Source of the DNA: Chitinophaga chungangae
GTDB lineage: Bacteria > Bacteroidota > Bacteroidia > Chitinophagales > Chitinophagaceae
Length of the DNA stretch: 64,000 nucleotides
Reading direction: 5' to 3'
Assembly: GCF_017742215.1 (NCBI RefSeq)
Contig: NZ_JAGHKP010000003.1
Span: forward strand, 740,308 to 804,307
In this document: positions 41,059-49,072 of the stretch, in pieces
Layout: every line of letters begins with the position of its first letter
How positions within the stretch are numbered: position 1 is the stretch's first letter
Translations under genes and position numbers: made by a program
Notes under the pieces: model-generated
What the model was told of the DNA's origin: nothing
Seen by the model: the letters and a program-made list of their open reading frames with translations, nothing else
Database searches by the model: none

Positions 41059-41691
41059 ATGCCTTTACAATCTGTCATAAAGCGGTTCGAAACCAGCTGT
41101 ATAGCCTGTGACATGTGGATCATAGCATACCATTCGTCTGCCTTCCCGCAGCCGTATTACCTCGTTTGGTACACGGGCAATGCGACGGGAGACAGGCTTT
41201 TGATGTTCAGGAAAGCCGGCATTTTCGCCACGGCGGACCTGGCCAACCTGCCCGCGGAGGCAGAAGCCCGGCTGGCTTCCCTTCAGTATGCAGACAATAC
41301 CGCGCGTTGGCTGAAGCAGGTAGAGGGGCTGGAGCCTTCCGTCAGCAACGTGTACGATATGGACTATATCGCCAATGCTTTGCGGAGAAAAAAACTCAGT
41401 CTGAAAGTGATGGACGCCTTGTCTAATTTCATCGATCTTTTCGGGGACTATGCTAATTCGCTCGCATCCACGGATCATTTGCAGGCATTCCGCGAGCACC
41501 CGGTGATCGAGGCGTTCATTGCGCATTATTACCAGTATATTTTCTGGCCCCGTTTGCAGCGCGGGGAAAAGTTCAGGGATGCGGAAAGGCCCGAGCTGGC
41601 TGTTGACCACCGAGCGCTGCTGGATGTATTCCGGGAAATGAGAGGGCATTTTGAAGCGGACATCCGGGTGATGACCCCCATGGCACATTAA
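41059..41691 (+). CDS. Hypothetical protein
   Basis: The 210-residue product (MPLQSVIKRFETSCIACDMW...) is soluble and mixed alpha/beta, with no signal peptide or recognised motif. A CIAC pair lies near the N-terminus. It follows the structured intergenic element by about 110 bp and precedes the DUF5362 gene by 21 bp, so those two genes are probably cotranscribed. The start is uncertain; an ATG at 41113 is an alternative. Confidence 0.6.
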   Translation: MPLQSVIKRFETSCIACDMWIIAYHSSAFPQPYYLVWYTGNATGDRLLMFRKAGIFATADLANLPAEAEARLASLQYADNTARWLKQVEGLEPSVSNVYDMDYIANALRRKKLSLKVMDALSNFIDLFGDYANSLASTDHLQAFREHPVIEAFIAHYYQYIFWPRLQRGEKFRDAERPELAVDHRALLDVFREMRGHFEADIRVMTPMAH

Positions 41692-41712
41692 TTCCTAAAC
41701 CTGTATATCAAC

Positions 41713-42177
41713 ATGGAAAATTCCAATCTGTTCGACCTGAACATCGACGCCGAAGTGTCCGGCTACTTAAATGAAACGGCCCGCTGGGGCAAGTTCCTGG
41801 CTATTTTGGGGTTCATCGGCTGCGGTTTTATGATCTTTGTAGCGCTGATCATGAATTTTATGCCAATGGGGCCTGCCGGGTTCGCCGGCGAAGGCTATGG
41901 TTCGGGAGGCGCAGTAACGCGTACGCTGGTAATGGTCATTTATCTCGTCTTGGGCATTATTTCCATCTTTCCGTATATCTACCTTATGAGATTTTCAAAA
42001 AGGGTACAGCTGGCAATACAGTCCAACGACCAGGGATCGCTGGCATCGGCGTTCTCCAACCTGAAATCGCTTTTCAAATACGTGGGCGTGCTGACGATCA
42101 TCATGCTTGCGTTTTTCGTGTTGGCATTGATCGGCGGGATCTTTGCGGGTATCATGGCCGCCAGCGGCAGTATATAG
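41713..42177 (+). CDS. DUF5362 membrane protein
   Basis: The 154-residue protein begins MENSNLFDLNIDAEVSGYLN and has hydrophobic segments at about 28-50, 73-95 and 121-145. The layout fits DUF5362, a small Bacteroidota membrane family of unknown function. It ends before a bidirectional terminator. Confidence 0.75.
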   Translation: MENSNLFDLNIDAEVSGYLNETARWGKFLAILGFIGCGFMIFVALIMNFMPMGPAGFAGEGYGSGGAVTRTLVMVIYLVLGIISIFPYIYLMRFSKRVQLAIQSNDQGSLASAFSNLKSLFKYVGVLTIIMLAFFVLALIGGIFAGIMAASGSI

Positions 42178-42306
42178 GAAGAATAAATTCTTATAGAAAT
42201 ACCCCGCGGACTGCGGGAAAATGAACATGCTTTTAAATACGGGCTGTTGTTTGTTGATCCTGTACTTTCAGTCCCTGGCAAAACATCGACCGCTGTATAT
42301 CTTTTC

Positions 42307-42344
42307 TAAAAAAGCCGGCCCGGAATAATCGGGCCGGCTTTTAT
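42307..42344. terminator. Bidirectional intrinsic terminator
   Basis: GCCGGCCCG and CGGGCCGGC form a perfect 9-bp stem with A and T runs on the two sides. It serves both the DUF5362 gene and the convergent SusD gene. Confidence 0.88.
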
Positions 42345-42364
42345 AATGTAAAGGTGGGCAAGGA

Positions 42365-43813
42365 TCAGTAATCTTTGTTCTGGGAAAGGTTCCTGTTCAG
42401 GTCTATTTCGCTTTGCGGAACGGGGAAATAAAGATGTTTGGGTTCGGTATAGTTGACTTTGTTTGCTTTTATTTTGATGAACTCGCTGGCTTTGCCCGTT
42501 CTTCTGAGGTCGAAAAAACGCTGGCCTTCGCCGAAAAATTCGATGCGCCGTTCCTGCAGCACTGCGTTGCGGAAAGCGTCTTTCCCCAGGGCGGGCAGGG
42601 GATTCAAACCGGCGCGCACGCGGATGCTGTCCAGGTACGGGGCGGCGGCCGCGGTCTGATTGGTTTCGTTGAGCGCTTCTGCATAGATAAGCAGCACTTC
42701 CGCATAACGGATCACGGGCGCGTTACGCGCACCGTCGATATAACCTTCTGTTTTTACCGGCGGGTCGCCCACGATGTATTTGGCCAGGCTGGTACCGGTT
42801 GTGGACCATGTGGGGTCGTACGGCACTCCGTTGTATACGGAGCCAGCTTCGAATATATTTACCGCCCGGCGTTTGTCGTTCGGCTCGTAGATGTTTGCGT
42901 GATTCATTTCAGGAACGATAATACCCCATGCGCCGGACGCTACGTAGGGCCCGGGAGGGCCGGTGTAGGAGGGCATCCAGTTGCCTTCGTTCGGGCCCCA
43001 GCCGCCGGTGCCAGCCACAAACTGGATCTCGAACACGGATTCCACGGAGTTTTCATAAGCGGTCTGGAAATTTTTGATATAAGCATCATGGAGGTGATAA
43101 ATGCCCATGTCTATCACTTCCTTGGATTTCGCGGCTGCTTCCGCAAATTTTCCCTGGTAGAGATAACTCCGCGCGAGAAATGCCTTTGCAGCGCCCCGTG
43201 TGGCCCTTCCGGCCTCCGTTGAAGGGTAGGATGCCGGTAAAGCCTCCGCGGCTTTAAAATCCGCTTCGATTTGCGCCCATATCGTTTCCTTCGGATCTCT
43301 TTTTACAGACATCAGCGCGGCCTGGTCCAGTTCTTTAAGGATCAGCGGCGCGTCTCCCCAAATGTTGACGATGTTGAAATAACATACCGCGCGCAGGAAA
43401 TGCGCTTCGTTGATGAGCCTTTCTTTTTTCTCCTGGTTCATCTCGATGGCCGGCACCCGCTGGATAACGGAATTTGCGCGTGCCACGCCGGCCCACCACG
43501 CCCGCCACGACGCTTCCACCTGCAGATCGTCTGTCGTGACCGTGAAGTTATCCATCTTTACGAACCAGTTGGGATCAAAACAGTTCATATCATCGCCGGC
43601 CACATCGCCGAACATCAGCAACCCCAGCCTGTATCCAAGGTCCATCTGCAGGGCGTCGTAAATGGCGTTTACCGCATATTCCGCGTCCTGCTCGTTTTTC
43701 CAGTAACTTTCTTCGGATATCTGGTTCAGCGGCGGCCTCACCAGGAAGTCTTTGCCGCATCCCGCAAAAAACGCAGGCACAAGCAGCAGCCAATACAGGA
43801 ATTTCTTTTTCAT
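42365..43813 (-). CDS. SusD-like outer-membrane glycan-binding lipoprotein
   Basis: The 482-residue product has a lipoprotein signal (lipobox FAGC near residue 19) and the SusD/RagB fold. The N-terminal part is TPR-like (NEQDAEYAVNAIYDAL, AKAFLARSYLYQGKFAEAA), and the C-terminal part has the family ending RNAVLQERRIEFFGEGQRFF then DLRR. It forms the lid of the SusC channel encoded upstream and binds an oligosaccharide or other nutrient at the cell surface. Confidence 0.92.
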   Translation of the reverse strand: MKKKFLYWLLLVPAFFAGCGKDFLVRPPLNQISEESYWKNEQDAEYAVNAIYDALQMDLGYRLGLLMFGDVAGDDMNCFDPNWFVKMDNFTVTTDDLQVEASWRAWWAGVARANSVIQRVPAIEMNQEKKERLINEAHFLRAVCYFNIVNIWGDAPLILKELDQAALMSVKRDPKETIWAQIEADFKAAEALPASYPSTEAGRATRGAAKAFLARSYLYQGKFAEAAAKSKEVIDMGIYHLHDAYIKNFQTAYENSVESVFEIQFVAGTGGWGPNEGNWMPSYTGPPGPYVASGAWGIIVPEMNHANIYEPNDKRRAVNIFEAGSVYNGVPYDPTWSTTGTSLAKYIVGDPPVKTEGYIDGARNAPVIRYAEVLLIYAEALNETNQTAAAAPYLDSIRVRAGLNPLPALGKDAFRNAVLQERRIEFFGEGQRFFDLRRTGKASEFIKIKANKVNYTEPKHLYFPVPQSEIDLNRNLSQNKDY

Positions 43814-43843
43814 ATGATGAATGATTTTGAATGAAGAATGATG

Positions 43844-46800
43844 CTAAAACCCGACGCTGATGCCCGCGAGAAAGATCCTGCTTTGCGGATAAATGGTGTT
43901 GTCCAGGCCGTTGTTGATGTTCTGCTGGTTTTGTGCGCCGATATCGGGGTTGTATCCTTTGTATTTCGTTACGGTAAACAGGTTTTCGGCGGAGAGATAC
44001 ACTCTTACTGCAGACAGTGACAGCCTTTTCAGTACAGCCTCGGGCAGCTTGTAGCCCAGTTGAACGTTCCGCAGGCGGAGATAAGAACCGTCTTCCACGA
44101 ACCTGTCCGAAAACCGGTCGTTATAATTCGGATCGGTATTGATCGCCCTGGGATAAGTGTTGCCGGGGTTGGCGGTTGTCCAGCGGTTCAGCATGTCCCT
44201 GCTTTTGTTTTCGGTACCGGTGCTCGATTCGGTAATGAAACGGTTGACATTGACGATCTGGTTGCCCTGCACGCCCTGGAAAAGAATGTTGAGGTCGAAC
44301 TTCCGGTAGTTCAATCCTGCATTGAGGCCATACGTAAAATTGGGAATCGGGCAGCCGATGTAGGTTTTGTCTTTATCGTTGATCACATGATCGCCGTTGA
44401 GGTCTTTGAACCGGATGTCGCCGGGCGCGGTGCCCGCGTTGATGAAAGGAACGGAAGGGTCGCCCAGCTGGTTGGCGTCCGCCACTTCCTTGTCTGTCTG
44501 GAAAATGCCGTCTGTTACGAACCCGTAAAATTCACCTACTGAACGCCCCTGCGTAGTGCGGGTGAGGTTGCCCTGCGTGGTGTTGCCGGTGCTGCCGCCG
44601 ATGATGTCGTCGTCCAGCCTCACGACTTTATTGGTAAACGTGGTAAGGTTTGCGCCGATGCTGTAAGTGAAATCGCCTTTTCCGCCTTCGTAATTCAGCG
44701 CAAATTCGAAGCCTTTATTGTCTACATTGGCGCTGTTGACGGGCTGGCTGGTAGCAATGGTGTAATACACGTCGCTGATGATGCCGCCGTACATGGGAAT
44801 GATCTTCTGGGTGATCATGTCCTGGTAACGTTTTACAAAATAATCCATGGTGATGCTCAGCTGGTCGTGGAAGAGGCCGATATCGAGGCCGATATCCGTC
44901 TGCGTAACGGTTTCCCATTTCAGCCGGTTGTTGGGTATGCGATTGGAAGCCATGCCTGAAACGGGTTTTCCCCCGAGATTGTAAAGATATCCTGCTGCGA
45001 TGGTCGCGTATTCTGCGCCTGTGCCCAGGCTTCCGTCTATACCTACCTGCCCCCAGCTGCCCCTGAGCTTCAGGTTGCTGACCAACGGCAGCGCTTCCAT
45101 AAAAGGTTCCCCCGAAATGCGCCATCCCCCGGAGAAAGACGGGAATACGGCGTATTTGTTCAGGGAGCTGAATACGGAAGAGCCGTCCCGGCGAACGTTG
45201 GCCGTGAAAAGATATTTATCGCCAAAGGAATAATTCAGCCTTGCCAGGTAGGAAATATAGCTGGTCTGGTTCTTGTTGCCGCCGGCGAGGCGGCCGGTAG
45301 TGGCACCCGCATCTACGGTGATCACGGTATTGGTGAGATGGTTCAGCGAAAGCGCATTTACGTTTTCGTAGGTGGAAAGCTGCGCGGTATAACCCGCAAG
45401 CGCTTCCAGTTTATGTTTTGTGCCCAGGTTCAGTTTGTAGGTCAGCGTATTTTCGGAGAGCACATTCGCCAGTGTGCTTTTGGATGAAAAGGCTTCGGGA
45501 ATATTGTTCTGCAGCACGCCTTCCGTGTAGCTGGGGCGGAACCGGTTAAAATTCGTAAGCACGTAATCGATACCCAGGCTCGATCTGAAGGTGAGGCCGC
45601 GGGCCAGGTCCGCTTCGCCATAAACATTGCCCAGCGCGCGCAGTCTTTCGTTCGGGTTGTGATTGTCTGCGGCAACCCTTACCGGGTTGAGAATGTCTCC
45701 CACGATGGGCCTGTCGACGGCGTCTGGCCCGGCCCAGGAGCCATCGCTGTTGTATACGGGCAGGGTGGGCGAGCGGCGCAGCGCCAGCGCGGTAATACCG
45801 TCGAATTTATCGCCGTTGCCATTCGTGAGCGAAATATTGTAGGTGCGGCTGAGCGTGAGACTGTTGCCGAAACGGATGCGGTCTGTCACCTGGTTGTCCA
45901 GGTTAATTCTGAGCGAATACCGGTTGAATTTGGAGCCAGTGATAATGCCGTCCTGCGAAGTATAGCCGCCGGAAATAAAGTACTGGCTTTTTTCGCCGCC
46001 GCCCGATACGGACACCGCGTAATTCTGCGTAGGCGCCGTTCTGAATATTTCTTCCTGCCAGTCTGTACCCGCTCCCAGCGACGCCGGATCGGAAAATCTC
46101 GGGTGCACCGGCTGACCGGCCGCCTGGCGGGAAGCATTGCTGAAAGCCGCGTATTCACCGGCATTCATCAGGTCGAGTTTTTTTACGACTTTTTGAAAAC
46201 CGTAATATGCGTCCAGCGTTACGCGCGGCTTGCCGGTCTTGCCGCGTTTAGTGGTGATGATCACCACGCCGTTCCCCGCACGGGCGCCGTAGATCGCGGA
46301 AGCGGAAGCGTCTTTCAGGACGTTCACAGAAGCGATGTCTGCCATATTCAGGGTAGACAGCGGGTTGTTGGACGTGGAATTGTCGCTGTAAGTAATGATC
46401 ACGCCATCCACAACATACAGCGGTTCGCTTCCGCCGAAGCCGCCCATGCCGCGCACGCGTACAGACAAGCCTCCGCCGGGCTCACCGGAGTTGCTGGTCA
46501 CATATACGCCGGATATTTTGCCCTGGAGCGCCTGGTCTACGCTCACTACCGGCGACCGTACGATATCTTTTCCGCTGATGGACGCTACCGAACCGGTGAG
46601 GTCTTTTTTCTGCTGCGTGCCGTAACCGATCACCACTACCTCACCCATGGTCTTTGTATCCGGCTGCAGGGTAACGTTCACGACGTGACGCCCGTTAATG
46701 CTTGCCTCCTGTGTGGCGAACCCCATGTAGGAAAATACCAGCACGCCGTCGCTGCCGGGGATGGCGAGGGAATAACCGCCGTCGCTGCGGGTGGCGGTAC

Positions 46801-47338
46801 CGGCAGACGTGCCTTTCAGCATGACGCTGACGCCGGGCAAACCGGTGCCGTCCGGCGATGTAACGCGGCCGGTGACAGTTGCGGCGGTTTCCCGTGCGGA
46901 AACATTCAATGCGCCGCCGCGCGATGCCGGTTCGGGAAGGGCCGCCATGCCGGTCAAAAACGCGTGGCGGGAACTGCCGCTTTCGGTTCCTTTGCGCTGA
47001 CCGGGAAGGATCAGGTAGATCCTGCCTTCGAGCTGCTCGAAGTGCAGATTGAGCGGATGAAGCAATTTGTCCAGCGTTTCGGGAAGCGTGTTGTAGAGGA
47101 TGCTGTCTGCCTTCACACGTTTGTTTTCAACCGTGTTGCGGTCGAAGGAGAAAGAAACTTTGTACCTGTGTTCCAGGTCTTTTAAAACGCTCTTCAGCGT
47201 CCGTTCCCCTTTTGCCTGCGGCGGCGCGGCCGTGCTTGCGCCGGTAAGCGCGAGCGTTTGTGCCTGAGACGGGGAATGGGTATGCAGCAGCATACAGACC
47301 GCAATAAGGGACTGCGGCAGGAAAGTAGAACATTTCAT
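43844..47338 (-). CDS. SusC-like TonB-dependent receptor with N-terminal STN domain
   Basis: The 1164-residue receptor has a signal peptide, an STN domain (about 55-112; TLPETLDKLLHPLNLHFEQL), a carboxypeptidase-regulatory-like domain (about 150-235), a TonB box and plug (KDLTGSVASISGKDIVRSPV), and a 22-strand barrel ending at a terminal Phe. The STN domain is what lets such receptors signal to a FecR-type anti-sigma factor, and the fecR gene lies 48 bp upstream in the same operon. It imports whatever the adjacent SusD captures. No glycosidase genes adjoin the pair. Confidence 0.92.
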   Translation of the reverse strand: MKCSTFLPQSLIAVCMLLHTHSPSQAQTLALTGASTAAPPQAKGERTLKSVLKDLEHRYKVSFSFDRNTVENKRVKADSILYNTLPETLDKLLHPLNLHFEQLEGRIYLILPGQRKGTESGSSRHAFLTGMAALPEPASRGGALNVSARETAATVTGRVTSPDGTGLPGVSVMLKGTSAGTATRSDGGYSLAIPGSDGVLVFSYMGFATQEASINGRHVVNVTLQPDTKTMGEVVVIGYGTQQKKDLTGSVASISGKDIVRSPVVSVDQALQGKISGVYVTSNSGEPGGGLSVRVRGMGGFGGSEPLYVVDGVIITYSDNSTSNNPLSTLNMADIASVNVLKDASASAIYGARAGNGVVIITTKRGKTGKPRVTLDAYYGFQKVVKKLDLMNAGEYAAFSNASRQAAGQPVHPRFSDPASLGAGTDWQEEIFRTAPTQNYAVSVSGGGEKSQYFISGGYTSQDGIITGSKFNRYSLRINLDNQVTDRIRFGNSLTLSRTYNISLTNGNGDKFDGITALALRRSPTLPVYNSDGSWAGPDAVDRPIVGDILNPVRVAADNHNPNERLRALGNVYGEADLARGLTFRSSLGIDYVLTNFNRFRPSYTEGVLQNNIPEAFSSKSTLANVLSENTLTYKLNLGTKHKLEALAGYTAQLSTYENVNALSLNHLTNTVITVDAGATTGRLAGGNKNQTSYISYLARLNYSFGDKYLFTANVRRDGSSVFSSLNKYAVFPSFSGGWRISGEPFMEALPLVSNLKLRGSWGQVGIDGSLGTGAEYATIAAGYLYNLGGKPVSGMASNRIPNNRLKWETVTQTDIGLDIGLFHDQLSITMDYFVKRYQDMITQKIIPMYGGIISDVYYTIATSQPVNSANVDNKGFEFALNYEGGKGDFTYSIGANLTTFTNKVVRLDDDIIGGSTGNTTQGNLTRTTQGRSVGEFYGFVTDGIFQTDKEVADANQLGDPSVPFINAGTAPGDIRFKDLNGDHVINDKDKTYIGCPIPNFTYGLNAGLNYRKFDLNILFQGVQGNQIVNVNRFITESSTGTENKSRDMLNRWTTANPGNTYPRAINTDPNYNDRFSDRFVEDGSYLRLRNVQLGYKLPEAVLKRLSLSAVRVYLSAENLFTVTKYKGYNPDIGAQNQQNINNGLDNTIYPQSRIFLAGISVGF

Positions 47339-47386
47339 GCTGTGTGGAATTTATATGAAGGTTGATCGGTTATTGCATAACTGCGC

Positions 47387-48376
47387 TTAATGCGAGGGGG
47401 TGGCGCCAAGCCTGACCTCAGCGCCGTTCCGGCTGATATCCAGCTGGTAGGCTTTGGACAACGCCTCTAATAATACGTTCACGTTGCCGGCGGGGAAAAC
47501 GCCGTTGAATTGATGATGTTGGAAAGCGGTATCTTCGAAAATGACCTTCAGGTCGTAATTATCTTCCAGCACGCCTGCGATTTCCCTGATACTGGCATTC
47601 TCAAACTCCAGCCTGCCCGTTTTCCAGGAGGTATATATTTTGGCGTTCACTTTTTTCCGGACCGTATTACGGGTTCCCGGCGTGTATTTGACGAGCTCTC
47701 CGGGCGTCATCACAAGGGTGGCCGCGTCTTTCACATGTAGCTGCACCTTGCCGGATTCCAGCACTACGGTGGTTTGTTCACTGCGTTGTTTTACGTTGAA
47801 TTTTGTGCCGAGCACTTCCACCTGCAGGTCTTTCGCGTGTACCAGGAAACGTGCCTGCCGCGTGGTGGACTTTACCTCGAAAAAACCTTCGCCGTTCAGC
47901 CATACTTCGCGGTTTCCTTCCGCATTCCAGTTGCCTGCGAGTTTCAGCGAGGAACTGGCGTTCAGCGTAACGGAAGTGCCGTCTGGCAATATAAACGACT
48001 TCGTTTCGCCGGGCGCCGTGGCATAAACGACCGGTTCGCGGGGCCTGAGCAGCACGACGGCGAATATCACCACTGCGGCTGCTGCTGCAGCCCAGCGGAA
48101 CGCGCGGCGACGGTACAGCGGAACTGTTTTTACGCCGTTCAGTGCGCTCATCAGGCGGTCGCGGGCCTGGAACGTATGCGCGGACGCCGGGTGCAGTTCT
48201 TCCGTTTCCAGCAGCGAGAGCATACTGACCGCTTCTTCGGCAACCGCTTTATTAGCGGGGTTTCCGGCCATCCATGCCTCCCAGCGGCGGGCTTGCGTAC
48301 GGTCGGTCCCGCGGCGCCAGGCTATAAAACTCTCATCGCCCAGAAAATCTTCCGGCGTTTGGTAATGTTCGTTCAT
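47387..48376 (-). CDS. FecR-type anti-sigma factor
   Basis: The 329-residue protein has a cytoplasmic N-terminal part (about 1-90), one membrane segment (about 93-110; FRWAAAAAAVVIFAVVLL), a periplasmic FecR domain (about 115-215; TKSFILPDGTSVTLNASSSL) and a DUF4974 C-terminal domain (about 250-325). It should hold the ECF sigma factor encoded divergently until the STN domain of the receptor signals. It is the first gene of the fecR-susC-susD operon. Confidence 0.9.
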   Translation of the reverse strand: MNEHYQTPEDFLGDESFIAWRRGTDRTQARRWEAWMAGNPANKAVAEEAVSMLSLLETEELHPASAHTFQARDRLMSALNGVKTVPLYRRRAFRWAAAAAAVVIFAVVLLRPREPVVYATAPGETKSFILPDGTSVTLNASSSLKLAGNWNAEGNREVWLNGEGFFEVKSTTRQARFLVHAKDLQVEVLGTKFNVKQRSEQTTVVLESGKVQLHVKDAATLVMTPGELVKYTPGTRNTVRKKVNAKIYTSWKTGRLEFENASIREIAGVLEDNYDLKVIFEDTAFQHHQFNGVFPAGNVNVLLEALSKAYQLDISRNGAEVRLGATPSH

Positions 48377-48481
48377 TTCGTATGTGCTTTCATATATCCA
48401 GTGTAAACGAGCGCATTTTTATAATCGATTTTTTGAAATTATTTTTTGTGTATTTTGGAAAGCATTCGAAAACATCCCTAC

Positions 48482-49018
48482 ATGTCAGATGATCCTATAC
48501 TTTGGCGGCGTTTCAAACAAGGTGATCAAAAGGCTTTCGAAGCATTGTTCCTGCATCATCATCGCCCGCTTTTCCAGTATGGAAGCAAAATGCTCAGGGA
48601 TCGCCAGGTGCTGGACGATTGCATACAGGAATTGTTCCTGGAACTGTGGGATACCCGGGAGCGCCTTACAGACGTAGTTTCCGTCAGGGCGTACCTGTTC
48701 AGGGCGTTGAAGTTCAAACTGGCGCGGGCGATCAAAAAACGGGCGGCGCATTCGGAATTGTCTGAAGAAGGAACCGAATTGCTTGCGTTCAGCTACGAAA
48801 CGGAACTGATCGCCAGGCAAACGGACGCGGACCAACGGGAGCGGCTGCTCAGGTCCGTCAGGCAACTCACGCGCCGGCAGCAGGAAGTGATCTACCTTCG
48901 TTTTTACAACCAGATGAGTTACGAGGAGATCAGTGTTACGATGGACATTAGCTACCAGGCAGTCGTAAACCTGGTTTCCCAGGCGCTGAAAGCCCTCCGC
49001 GTGATCTATATCGCATAA
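48482..49018 (+). CDS. ECF-type RNA polymerase sigma factor
   Basis: The 178-residue protein has region 2 (QKAFEALFLHHHRPLFQYGS, DDCIQELFLELWDTRERL) and region 4 (LTRRQQEVIYLRFYNQMSYE with a following helix-turn-helix). The ATG at 48482 (MSDDPILWRRFKQGDQ) is the usual start. It is divergent from fecR across 105 bp rather than in the more common order sigma then fecR on one strand. It likely activates the fecR-susC-susD operon. Confidence 0.9.
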   Translation: MSDDPILWRRFKQGDQKAFEALFLHHHRPLFQYGSKMLRDRQVLDDCIQELFLELWDTRERLTDVVSVRAYLFRALKFKLARAIKKRAAHSELSEEGTELLAFSYETELIARQTDADQRERLLRSVRQLTRRQQEVIYLRFYNQMSYEEISVTMDISYQAVVNLVSQALKALRVIYIA

Positions 49019-49035
49019 TTTTAAGGGGAATATAT

Positions 49036-49071
49036 TAAAAAGCCGGTCTGAATTTTCAGACCGGCTTTTTG
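49036..49071. terminator. Bidirectional intrinsic terminator
   Basis: AAAAAGCCGGTCTGAA and TTCAGACCGGCTTTTT form a long perfect stem. It lies between the convergent ECF sigma and GgpS-type genes. Confidence 0.9.
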
Positions 49072-49072
49072 T

